The position numbers and the translations under genes were made by a program. Below the pieces are notes generated by a model that searched no databases, was not told the DNA's origin, and saw only the letters and a list, made by a program, of their open reading frames with translations. 13,177 bases of DNA from Leptospiraceae bacterium UBA2033 (GTDB lineage Bacteria; Spirochaetota; Leptospiria; Leptospirales; Leptospiraceae): the NCBI GenBank assembly GCA_002333425.1, contig DDBL01000141.1, positions 4,070-17,246 of the forward strand. The letters are read 5' to 3'. Below are positions 7,985 through 13,177 of the stretch, piece after piece. The first letter of the stretch is position 1; each line of letters opens with the position of its first letter.

Positions 7985-8928
7985 TTCTTTTTTTCTTTAA
8001 AATTATCTTTTTTAAGAAGAGTTTCTTTTTTATCTTCTTTCTCTTTTAAGTCTTTAGCCTCAGATTCTTTTTTTACAAATCCACAAGCAGCTATATAGTC
8101 TTTGCCTGAATTAGAATTGGTAGCAATTGGATTGTATTTAATTGTTTTCTTTTCGATTCGTTTGAATTGATTGGATTCCATTCCGTAAGCTAAATCAGCA
8201 AATCGAAGTAAATGACAATTCTTTAAAGTTCTATACTCTGTGGATACTGATTCCTTTTTGTATTTGCTAGCTTGTTTTTCTTGTGACTCGTAACACATCG
8301 CAAGAAGTTTGTGCGGCTCAGCTTCTTTTTCATACTGATCTCCCAGTGCAATGTACATCTCTAAAACTTCACTCGATTGGTTGTAATTTTTTAAACGAAA
8401 TTGGTGTTTAATGTATTCACGGTAAATACTAGCTTTTAAATCTATAAATACTGGTGAAGTAATTGCATCTGGATTTTCAATTTTATCAAGTGCGTTCATT
8501 GCTTTTACAAGTTCAATGACTGATTTTTTGCGACCCTCAAGAGACATACGTTTAAATTCTTTGTCCATTGTGTTTTCTCTGGCTTTTTTTTGCCATTCGA
8601 ACTTATCTTGGGTATTGGTTTCTTTTTCTTTTGCCAGTAATTCTTTTTTTTCTTTAATGGATTTTTCTGTGGCTTTATAAATGGCAAGAGATGAGTTAAA
8701 ATAATCTCGCGCTTCTTCCAAACGAACTTTTGTATTTTCTTCACTTAAATCATCAAAGATTTTCACATCCTGAAATGCTTCCACTTCATCTGCTTCCTTT
8801 CCCCACGATCCTTCCGCTTTTTTGGGATCAGAAATGATTAACTCTACTTTATCTTCCTTATTTGTATCTGCAAATAAAAAAGATCCGTAACTTAGGGTAA
8901 ATAATAATAAAAAGGATGTATATTTCAT
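7981..8928 (-). CDS. Exported helical protein, possibly of the FcpA/Fcr flagellar-sheath family
   Basis: A 315-residue protein. It starts with a signal peptide: basic MKY, hydrophobic FLLLFTLSYGSFLF, probable cleavage after A20 (LFA/D). The mature part is rich in Lys and Glu and almost entirely helical, with a long coiled-coil-like stretch around residues 60-130. It also has a TPR-like region around 150-235 (RLKNYNQSSEVLEMYIALGD, then EAEPHKLLAMCYESQEK). A low-complexity Lys/Glu tail ends the protein. From memory, the arrangement of an N-terminal helix pair, a KNY...YIALG segment and an EPHKLLA-CYE segment resembles leptospiral flagellar-coiling protein FcpA and its paralogues. Those are periplasmic sheath proteins of about 300 residues that curve the flagellar filament. 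I could not align it, so the family call is tentative while the export call is firm. It is convergent with the small ORF at its 3' end and divergent from the toxin-antitoxin region at its 5' end. Confidence 0.7.
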   Translation of the reverse strand: MKYTSFLLLFTLSYGSFLFADTNKEDKVELIISDPKKAEGSWGKEADEVEAFQDVKIFDDLSEENTKVRLEEARDYFNSSLAIYKATEKSIKEKKELLAKEKETNTQDKFEWQKKARENTMDKEFKRMSLEGRKKSVIELVKAMNALDKIENPDAITSPVFIDLKASIYREYIKHQFRLKNYNQSSEVLEMYIALGDQYEKEAEPHKLLAMCYESQEKQASKYKKESVSTEYRTLKNCHLLRFADLAYGMESNQFKRIEKKTIKYNPIATNSNSGKDYIAACGFVKKESEAKDLKEKEDKKETLLKKDNFKEKKN

Positions 8929-8933
8929 TCTTT

Positions 8934-8950
8934 ACATTTCGGTAAAATGT
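8934..8950. promoter_or_regulatory. Perfect inverted repeat just upstream of the FcpA-like gene
   Basis: ACATTT-CGGTA-AAATGT has perfect 6-bp arms and a 5-bp loop, ending 5 bp before the ATG at 8928. A TATATT hexamer (minus strand, 8962-8967) lies just upstream as a possible -10 box, which would put the repeat in the 5' untranslated leader. It could be an operator or a small hairpin affecting translation. Short palindromes arise by chance in AT-rich DNA. Confidence 0.3.
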
Positions 8951-8989
8951 CAGTTTTACTTAATATAGCCCAAGCCATTTGTAAAAGGT

Positions 8990-9017
8990 TTGCATTAAAG
9001 ATACCAAGAGTTATGAT
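8990..9017 (+). promoter_or_regulatory. Candidate promoter for the toxin-antitoxin region
   Basis: TTGCAT (8990-8995) and TATGAT (9012-9017, five of six matches to the -10 consensus) are separated by 16 bp. Transcription would start at about 9024, upstream of the VapB-like remnant, and could read through into the intact antitoxin and toxin genes. Confidence 0.35.
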
Positions 9018-9044
9018 TGCTAATAAAGAATAAGTGATAAAAAT

Positions 9045-9132
9045 ATGATAACAAGAGATTTATTAAAACAAGAAATTGATAAAATTCAAAGACACCCACA
9101 GCAATTTCGAAATTAGAGAAACATTCGCGTGA
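9045..9132 (+). pseudogene. Remnant of a VapB-type antitoxin gene (internally deleted and frameshifted)
   Basis: From ATG 9045 the sequence reads MITRDLLKQEIDKIQ, like the N-terminus of small antitoxins of type II systems, then runs into a stop at 9114-9116. In another frame the end reads THSNFEIRETFA and stops at TGA 9130-9132. That TGA overlaps a GTG start at 9129-9131 in the GTGA arrangement typical of vapB-vapC pairs. The simplest reading is an antitoxin of about 75-90 residues that has lost its middle and its frame. Only about 28 codons remain. The antitoxin family is inferred mainly from the following VapC start. Confidence 0.5.
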
Positions 9133-9165
9133 AGTATCTTTTGGATACAAATACTTGCATCAGGA
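9129..9165 (+). pseudogene. Remnant of a VapC (PIN-domain) toxin gene, N-terminus only
   Basis: From GTG 9129 the sequence reads (M)KYLLDTNTCIR, the characteristic first strand of PIN-domain VapC ribonucleases including the first catalytic aspartate (D6). After the arginine the homology stops: the frame continues only as a short Lys/Asn-rich tail to TAA 9195-9197, inside the next gene. A full VapC is about 130 residues, so more than 90 percent is missing. The break lies at the AGGA that serves as the ribosome site of the following antitoxin, suggesting recombination or replacement at this point. Confidence 0.6.
9162..9165 (+). promoter_or_regulatory. Ribosome binding site of the antitoxin gene
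   Basis: AGGA lies six bases before ATG 9172 and fixes that start. It is formed from the last recognisable bases of the vapC remnant. Confidence 0.55.
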
Positions 9166-9171
9166 AAAAAA

Positions 9172-9429
9172 ATGAACGTAAGAATAAACCAATCTAATAA
9201 TAAAAAACTTCAACTAATAGAAAGAATTATTTCTATCGAAAACAATGAAGTAATAGAAACTCTATGGACATTGCTCCATACTGCTAAAAAAGTAAAGCCT
9301 ATAGCAAAAGAGAAACAAAGTCAATTTTCCATGAATGGAAAGGAATTGAAAAAAACCATCCGTAAATGGGAAAAATCAAAGAACTTGACCGAACAGGAAT
9401 TTTTTCAAAAGTTAGATAAGTTAATTTAA
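9172..9429 (+). CDS. Type II antitoxin, partner of the RelE/ParE-family toxin
   Basis: An 85-residue, charged, mostly helical protein. The first half (KLQLIERIISIENNEVIETLW) matches the general form of short antitoxins that accompany RelE/ParE toxins. The second half is basic (KELKKTIRKWEKSKN) and ends in LTEQEFFQKLDKLI, a likely toxin-binding helix. Known role of such proteins: they bind and neutralise the toxin and, with it, repress their own promoter. It is followed 33 bp later by the toxin gene in the usual antitoxin-first order. The family is assigned mainly by position and size, since these antitoxins diverge quickly and no decisive DNA-binding motif is visible. The start is supported by a well-spaced AGGA. 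Confidence 0.75.
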   Translation: MNVRINQSNNKKLQLIERIISIENNEVIETLWTLLHTAKKVKPIAKEKQSQFSMNGKELKKTIRKWEKSKNLTEQEFFQKLDKLI

Positions 9430-9462
9430 TTCATCCACTACCCCAAGCTCACAACTCATATT

Positions 9463-9777
9463 ATGAGAAAATTTATTTTTAAAGATTCATTCTTCTTAAC
9501 AATCCAAGAAATTTATTTCTATATAAAAGAAGACTCGCCGCAAAATGCGAATAAGTTTAAATTAGAAGTCAAAAAGCAAATTGAAAAAATAAAAAGAAAT
9601 CCATACTCATACCCTTCTATTGATCTGGAAGACTTTGAAAATAAAGAGGGTAATTTTCGTTATTCTCACTTCTTCAAAACTTTTAAGGTGATTTACAAAA
9701 TCGAGATGAAAGCAATCGTTTTTCTAGGCGTACTTCATGATAAAAGAGATTCAAAAGCAATTTATAATTTACTTTAA
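9463..9777 (+). CDS. RelE/ParE-family toxin
   Basis: A 104-residue protein of the usual size for this family. It shows the family pattern: an N-terminal strand and helix (FKDSFFLTIQEIYFYI), SPQNANKFKLEVKKQIEKI as the second helix, then NPYSYPS (47-53), a conserved arginine in the core strand region (R66, FRY), a central strand FKVIYKI (74-80) and a C-terminal VLHDKRD (90-96). Known activities are ribosome-dependent mRNA cleavage (RelE) or gyrase poisoning (ParE). The SPxxAxxF and HxxR pattern leans towards ParE/RelE-like 'plasmid stabilisation' toxins, but sequence alone does not decide the target. It is encoded directly after its antitoxin. No strong ribosome site precedes ATG 9463, which would fit translation at a lower level than the antitoxin. 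Confidence 0.85.
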   Translation: MRKFIFKDSFFLTIQEIYFYIKEDSPQNANKFKLEVKKQIEKIKRNPYSYPSIDLEDFENKEGNFRYSHFFKTFKVIYKIEMKAIVFLGVLHDKRDSKAIYNLL

Positions 9778-9850
9778 TAACCAAAATAATTCGATTCTGA
9801 AAAATATCCCAATTTACCCAAACTTTTCCCCCTACACAAACCTTTTTTCA

Positions 9851-9880
9851 TTGCAAATTACAACCTACTCCACGCACTAT
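9851..9880 (+). promoter_or_regulatory. Weak candidate promoter of the deamidase-WD40 unit
   Basis: TTGCAA (9851-9856) and CACTAT (9875-9880) are 18 bp apart and would place transcription start near 9887, just upstream of the AGGAG ribosome site. Only three to four bases of each box match consensus. Nothing else is evident in the 119-bp gap 9778-9896. Confidence 0.25.
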
Positions 9881-9890
9881 GCCCTTGTGA

Positions 9891-9895
9891 AGGAG
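9891..9895 (+). promoter_or_regulatory. Strong ribosome binding site pointing to ATG 9904
   Basis: AGGAG is among the best Shine-Dalgarno sequences in the window. It is 8 bases from ATG 9904 (ideal) but only 1 base from TTG 9897 (too close). It therefore argues that the natural start of the deamidase gene is ATG 9904, whose frame is broken after eight codons in this sequence. Confidence 0.65.
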
Positions 9896-9896
9896 A

Positions 9897-10919
9897 TTGT
9901 CGTATGACGCATCGTACCCCCCCCCCGTAGAATTTTTTAGAATTGTTCTAAAGAGTTCTTTTCCATTATTTGTTTCTTTACTCTGTTTTGTTTACAGTTT
10001 CGGTTTTGTTGAACTAAAAGCACAGGCGAGCAGTGCCCCAACAAGATTTACAATTACAGATACGCAAGGTTTGGCAAAATTCCCAACCTTTACCAAATAT
10101 GAAAAAACTGAAATTTTAACAATAGAAGAAGCCGAAGAAATCTTTAAATTTATAAAAGAAAATACAAATATTGAATTTAAATACTCATATGGAGGATGTG
10201 AAAAAAGAGCACATGCAATCTCTTTATTTTTAAATGAGAAAAAGGTTAAACATTACAAAATATGGAATTTTGATCCTAGTCTTATTTCTATTTTCAATAA
10301 ATCACAAGAGCCTACTATTTTTAGTAAAGCTGGGCTTAGTCCAACGATTAGTTGGAGATATCACGTAGCAATATTAATTTTTGTCAAAGGTGAAAAAGAA
10401 CCACAACCATTCGTTATAGACCCATCCATAGATGATACAAACCTATTAGCTGAAGAAAAATGGCTTACGTTACAAAATACTCCAAATTCATATTATATTC
10501 ATTTAGACCCTCAATGGTATAATTTTGCAACAACGGACAAATATGCACTTCACTGCAATAATGCTCCATACAAAATTCCTCCTTGCCTAAAACTTCTCAC
10601 TGGTGATTTTTTTCTAAATACTGATATAAGTTTATCAGATATGTGGGTCGAAGAAGCATTGGCAGTCAATGAATTAGGAATAAAAATAATTCAGGAAATT
10701 ATTGATAAAGAACCTAGTAATTCTAACAAGAAAAAAGCTCTTATTGAACTTGTTGAAAATTTCGAAAATTTGACAGCCGCTTTAAAAGGGAATTCTCCTG
10801 ATAATCTATCACCTTACCCTGGAATATTAACTCCTTATCAAAATCAATTTATTATAATTAGAAATATGTGGAAGCTTAAACTAGATGAGTTACGAAAAAA
10901 CTACCCAAGTGGTAATTAA
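9897..10919 (+). CDS. Secreted protein-glutaminase-like deamidase, with start region interrupted by a C10 tract
   Basis: The open frame runs from TTG 9897 (340 residues), but the likely true start is ATG 9904, which in this sequence reads MTHRTPPP and stops because of ten C's at 9917-9926. A signal peptide follows (hydrophobic core SFPLFVSLLCFVYSFGFVEL, cleavage after KAQA, about residue 43). The mature protein carries a protein-glutaminase-like domain (numbering from TTG): GGCEKRAH with nucleophile C101, SWRYHVAIL with H156 and FVIDPS with D175. Order, neighbouring residues and spacing resemble the Cys-His-Asp triad of Chryseobacterium protein glutaminase, which converts protein glutamine side chains to glutamate. 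A later part (about 205-270) includes a possible cysteine pair (C219, C229); the C-terminus is helical. It should act in the periplasm or outside the cell. Its target is unknown. The WD40 gene follows after 27 bp. Confidence 0.75.
   Translation: MSYDASYPPPVEFFRIVLKSSFPLFVSLLCFVYSFGFVELKAQASSAPTRFTITDTQGLAKFPTFTKYEKTEILTIEEAEEIFKFIKENTNIEFKYSYGGCEKRAHAISLFLNEKKVKHYKIWNFDPSLISIFNKSQEPTIFSKAGLSPTISWRYHVAILIFVKGEKEPQPFVIDPSIDDTNLLAEEKWLTLQNTPNSYYIHLDPQWYNFATTDKYALHCNNAPYKIPPCLKLLTGDFFLNTDISLSDMWVEEALAVNELGIKIIQEIIDKEPSNSNKKKALIELVENFENLTAALKGNSPDNLSPYPGILTPYQNQFIIIRNMWKLKLDELRKNYPSGN
9917..9926 (+). repeat. Homopolymeric C10 tract, candidate phase-variation switch
   Basis: Ten consecutive cytosines lie in the fifth to eighth codons of the reading frame that starts at ATG 9904. 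In an AT-rich genome such a run is exceptional, and no comparable G or C run occurs elsewhere in the window. With ten C's the frame from ATG 9904 meets TAG at 9928-9930. With eleven, or with eight, it would enter the long deamidase frame at PPPVEFFRIVLK. Slippage during replication would thus turn the gene on and off. A sequencing or assembly miscount of the run is the main alternative. Confidence 0.8.
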
Positions 10920-10933
10920 ACTATATTTCTTAA

Positions 10934-10939
10934 AAGGAA
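10934..10939 (+). promoter_or_regulatory. Ribosome binding site of the WD40 gene
   Basis: AAGGAA lies about 7 bases upstream of ATG 10947 and supports that start. The 27-bp gap to the deamidase stop contains no terminator. Confidence 0.55.
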
Positions 10940-10946
10940 CCCAACC

Positions 10947-13177
10947 ATGAAACTAATACGATACGCGATACATCCTCTTATATTCTTATTGCTAATAAAG
11001 TGTGAAACGGCGAATGCACAAAGAAAAGCTGGAAGCGAAGAGACGAGACAAAGCTATCAGCAAGAATCCTCTAACCAAGCGTTATCCAAACAATTCCAAG
11101 AAGATATGAAAGCATTTAGCACAAACTGGAAATCTCCTATCATTGACTACGACTCGATTCCTCTGAACAAGGAAGAACCATTTGGAAAACCAATTCTCTC
11201 TCCTACAATAGGTCATTCTAGCCCAATAATATCCGTAGCCTTTTCTCCCGATGGAAAGTATGTTCTGACGGGGAGTGAGGATAAGACAGCCGTAATCTGG
11301 GATTTAAGTGGGAATCAGATTAGAACTTTTAAAGGACATTCTCGTGAGGTAGTCTCCGTAATCTTTTCACCCGATGGAAAGTATATTCTAACAGGAAGTT
11401 GGGACAAAACGGCCACCCTCTGGGACTTGAATGGAAATCAAATTCGAACTTTTAAGGGACATTCTAGTATTGTTACCTCCGTCGCCTTTTCGCCCGATGG
11501 AAAGTATGTTCTGACGGGGAGTAGTGATGAGATGACTCTCTGGGATTTGAGCGGAAACCAGATCCGAGCCTTTAAAGGACATTCTAGTGGGGTAGTCTCC
11601 GTAGCCTTTTCTCCGGATGGAAAGTATGTTCTGACGGGGAGTGGGGATAAGACAGCCGTAATCTGGGATCTAAGTGGGAATCAGATTAGAAGCTTTAAAG
11701 GACATTCTAGTAGTGTTACCTCAGCAGTCTTTTCTCCGGATGGAAAGTATGTTCTGACAGGAGGGGGTTGGGACAAGACGGCTATACTCTGGGATTTGAG
11801 CGGAAACCAGATTCTAACTTTTAGTGGACATTCTGGTAGGGTAACGTCAGTAGCCTTTTCTCCCGATGGAAAGTATGTTCTGACAGGGAGTGCGGATAGG
11901 ACAGCCATAATCTGGGATCTAAGTGGGAATCAGATTAGAAACTTTCGAGGAAATTCTTGGACTGTAACTTCAGTAGCCTTTTCGCCGGACGGAAAGTATG
12001 CTCTAACAGGGAATTATGACTCTATAGCCGTAATCTGGGATTTAAACGGGAATCAAGTTCTAACCCTTAAAAGCAGTTCTTCAGTTGTACATTCCGTCGC
12101 CTTTTCTCCCGATGGAAAGCATGTTCTGGCTGGAATTACCGACAAAAGACCCGTAATCTGGGATTTAAGTGGACACCAGATTCGAATGTTTGAAGGACAT
12201 TCTGGACCTGTAGCCGCCGTAGCCTTTTCTCCGGATGGAAAGCATGTTTTGACAGGGAGTAGTGACAAGACGGCTATACTATGGGATTTAAGCGGGCACC
12301 AGATTCAAACCTTTAAAGGACACTCTGGTTATGTAGTTACTGTAGCCTTTTCTCCGGATGGAAAGTATATTCTTACAGGAAGTTTTGATAATACTGCCAT
12401 CCTATGGGACTTGAATGGAAATCAAATTCGAACTTTTAAAGGACACTCTAATTATGTAGTTACTGCTGCCTTTTCTCCGGATGGAAAGCATGTTTTGACG
12501 GGGGGTTGGGACAAGACAGCCATACTCTGGGATTTGAGCGGAAACCAGACTCAAACCTTTAAAGGACATTCTAGTGATGTAAAATCAGTGGTCTTTTCTG
12601 CGGATGGAAAGTATATTTTGACAGGGAGCGGGGACAATACAGCCATACGGTGGGGTTTGAATGGTAGCCAGATTCGAACATTTAAAAGACATTCTGGTGA
12701 TGTAAAATCAGTAGCCTTTTCTCCAGATGGAACATATGCTTTGACAGGGGGTCAAGATGGAACTACTCGTATCTCTAGCATCGATGGAGAGCGATCGATT
12801 GCAATGATGGTAATCAGAGATGGTCAGCTTACCTTTACCAACGACGGACGTTTCGATTACACTGGTGAAAAAATGAAAAGCCTAGTGAACTTCCGAAAAG
12901 GTGGAACCAACGAACTTATTACACTTGATTCCCTCTTCGATGAGTTTTACACACCAGGACTTTTACAAAAATTCTTCGGTGGTAAAGGTAGCAAAAAACC
13001 CGAGAAAGACTTAGAAGAAATCATCAAAAAATCCCCCATCCCACAAGTTACAACCAATACCAATAGCGGCGAATCGGAATCAGCCACAGGGACAGCGAAT
13101 GTGACGGTGACTGCCTGTGACAAGGGTGGCGGAGCAGAAGACATTCGGTTGTATCATAATAATGCGTTAGTGGATTT
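10947..13177 (+). CDS. Exported WD40-repeat protein, probably a WD40-caspase-type protein; C-terminus beyond the window
   Basis: 743 codons are visible, open to the right edge. A signal peptide (MKLIRYAIHPLIFLLLIKCETANA) is probably cut after A24. C19 is preceded by Lys and is a poor lipobox, so a lipoprotein is less likely. Residues 25-88 are a polar linker. Residues 89-621 are thirteen WD40 repeats of 41 residues, mostly of the form GHSxxVxSVAFSPDGKYVLT, then GSxDKTAxxWDLSGNQIRTF. Repeats 7, 8 and 13 have degenerate GH positions; repeat 3 is one residue shorter and repeat 5 one longer. After residue 621 come DGQLTFTNDGRFDYTGE, a LDSLFDEFYTPGLLQKFF segment and a beta-rich start (TANVTVTACDKGGGAEDIRL, then YHNNALVD). 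In many bacterial WD40 proteins these elements precede a peptidase C14 (caspase-like) domain, which would lie outside the window (inference). Propellers bind partner proteins. It is likely co-transcribed with the deamidase gene. Confidence 0.85.
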   Translation, partial: MKLIRYAIHPLIFLLLIKCETANAQRKAGSEETRQSYQQESSNQALSKQFQEDMKAFSTNWKSPIIDYDSIPLNKEEPFGKPILSPTIGHSSPIISVAFSPDGKYVLTGSEDKTAVIWDLSGNQIRTFKGHSREVVSVIFSPDGKYILTGSWDKTATLWDLNGNQIRTFKGHSSIVTSVAFSPDGKYVLTGSSDEMTLWDLSGNQIRAFKGHSSGVVSVAFSPDGKYVLTGSGDKTAVIWDLSGNQIRSFKGHSSSVTSAVFSPDGKYVLTGGGWDKTAILWDLSGNQILTFSGHSGRVTSVAFSPDGKYVLTGSADRTAIIWDLSGNQIRNFRGNSWTVTSVAFSPDGKYALTGNYDSIAVIWDLNGNQVLTLKSSSSVVHSVAFSPDGKHVLAGITDKRPVIWDLSGHQIRMFEGHSGPVAAVAFSPDGKHVLTGSSDKTAILWDLSGHQIQTFKGHSGYVVTVAFSPDGKYILTGSFDNTAILWDLNGNQIRTFKGHSNYVVTAAFSPDGKHVLTGGWDKTAILWDLSGNQTQTFKGHSSDVKSVVFSADGKYILTGSGDNTAIRWGLNGSQIRTFKRHSGDVKSVAFSPDGTYALTGGQDGTTRISSIDGERSIAMMVIRDGQLTFTNDGRFDYTGEKMKSLVNFRKGGTNELITLDSLFDEFYTPGLLQKFFGGKGSKKPEKDLEEIIKKSPIPQVTTNTNSGESESATGTANVTVTACDKGGGAEDIRLYHNNALVD
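11211..12809 (+). repeat. Thirteen tandem 123-bp WD40-encoding repeats
   Basis: The period is 41 codons, with single-codon changes in repeat 3 (one lost) and repeat 5 (one gained); the frame is kept throughout. The core GATGGAAAGTATGTTCTGAC recurs almost unchanged in many units, and synonymous positions are also shared, which points to recent duplication or gene conversion rather than ancient divergence. Variation concentrates in two short windows per unit: the residues after GHS and the residues around the DK/DN positions. Confidence 0.9.

Noticed and set aside
8505..8744. 79-codon minus-strand frame inside the FcpA-like gene
   Set aside because: Extremely lysine-rich shadow in a shifted frame of the coiled-coil region.
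10947..11005. Lipoprotein signal (C19) in the WD40 protein
   Set aside because: The residue before the cysteine is Lys and the region LLIKC is a poor lipobox; a standard signal peptidase site after TANA is nearer the expected pattern.
11388..12268. Several open frames of 64-75 codons on the minus strand inside the WD40 region
   Set aside because: They are antisense shadows of the 123-bp repeats: the same frame recurs in each unit, with no ribosome sites and no independent protein character.
11211..12809. CRISPR-like array
   Set aside because: The repeats are 123 bp, direct, without unique spacers, and encode WD40 units in one frame.
12947..13144. 65-codon minus-strand frame opposite the end of the WD40 gene
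   Set aside because: It lies wholly within the plus-strand coding frame, which has clear family features there; no start signal.

Overview
The window is AT-rich, with long A/T runs and almost no GC-rich stretches. It looks like chromosomal DNA of a spirochaete, most probably a member of the Leptospiraceae. The grounds are family-level: a multi-membrane HAMP protein leading into a SpoIIE/PP2C-type phosphatase, a PAS/GAF/HisKA_2 kinase, a signal-peptide helical protein resembling the FcpA/Fcr flagellar-sheath family, and secreted WD40 proteins of the kind that carry caspase domains. No rRNA or tRNA gene, insertion sequence or CRISPR array was seen. Taxonomy is inferred from protein character, not from a marker gene.

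Layout. Positions 1-4070 (minus strand) hold a signalling pair: a histidine kinase (4070 to 2157) and, downstream of it, a membrane-bound phosphatase-type regulator (2045 to the left edge, C-terminus missing). A 148-bp divergent intergenic region (4071-4218) carries promoter-like elements for both directions. Rightward from 4219 come a zinc-ribbon / Ser-Thr kinase / transmembrane / MORN-repeat protein, a saccharopine-dehydrogenase-like (trans-acting enoyl reductase family) oxidoreductase, a seven-segment membrane protein and a 55-residue small ORF. The small ORF's stop codon overlaps the stop codon of the convergent FcpA-like gene (8928 to 7981).

Positions 8929-9777 form a toxin-antitoxin patch. 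Remnants of a VapBC-type pair, including the classic GTGA stop/start overlap and the N-terminal KYLLDTNTCIR of VapC, run directly into an intact antitoxin plus RelE/ParE-family toxin pair.

Positions 9778-13177 hold the most interesting part. A signal-peptide protein carries a protein-glutaminase-like Cys-His-Asp domain. Its best start (ATG 9904, with a well-spaced AGGAG) is separated from the main reading frame by a run of ten cytosines, which puts the gene out of frame in this sequence. One extra C or two fewer would restore it, so this looks like a phase-variable switch on a secreted protein deamidase. Twenty-seven bases further on starts a secreted protein with thirteen 41-residue WD40 repeats and the start of a C-terminal region typical of bacterial WD40-caspase proteins; it runs off the right edge. 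The two genes are probably co-transcribed, so an exported deamidase and an exported propeller/protease-like protein may act together.
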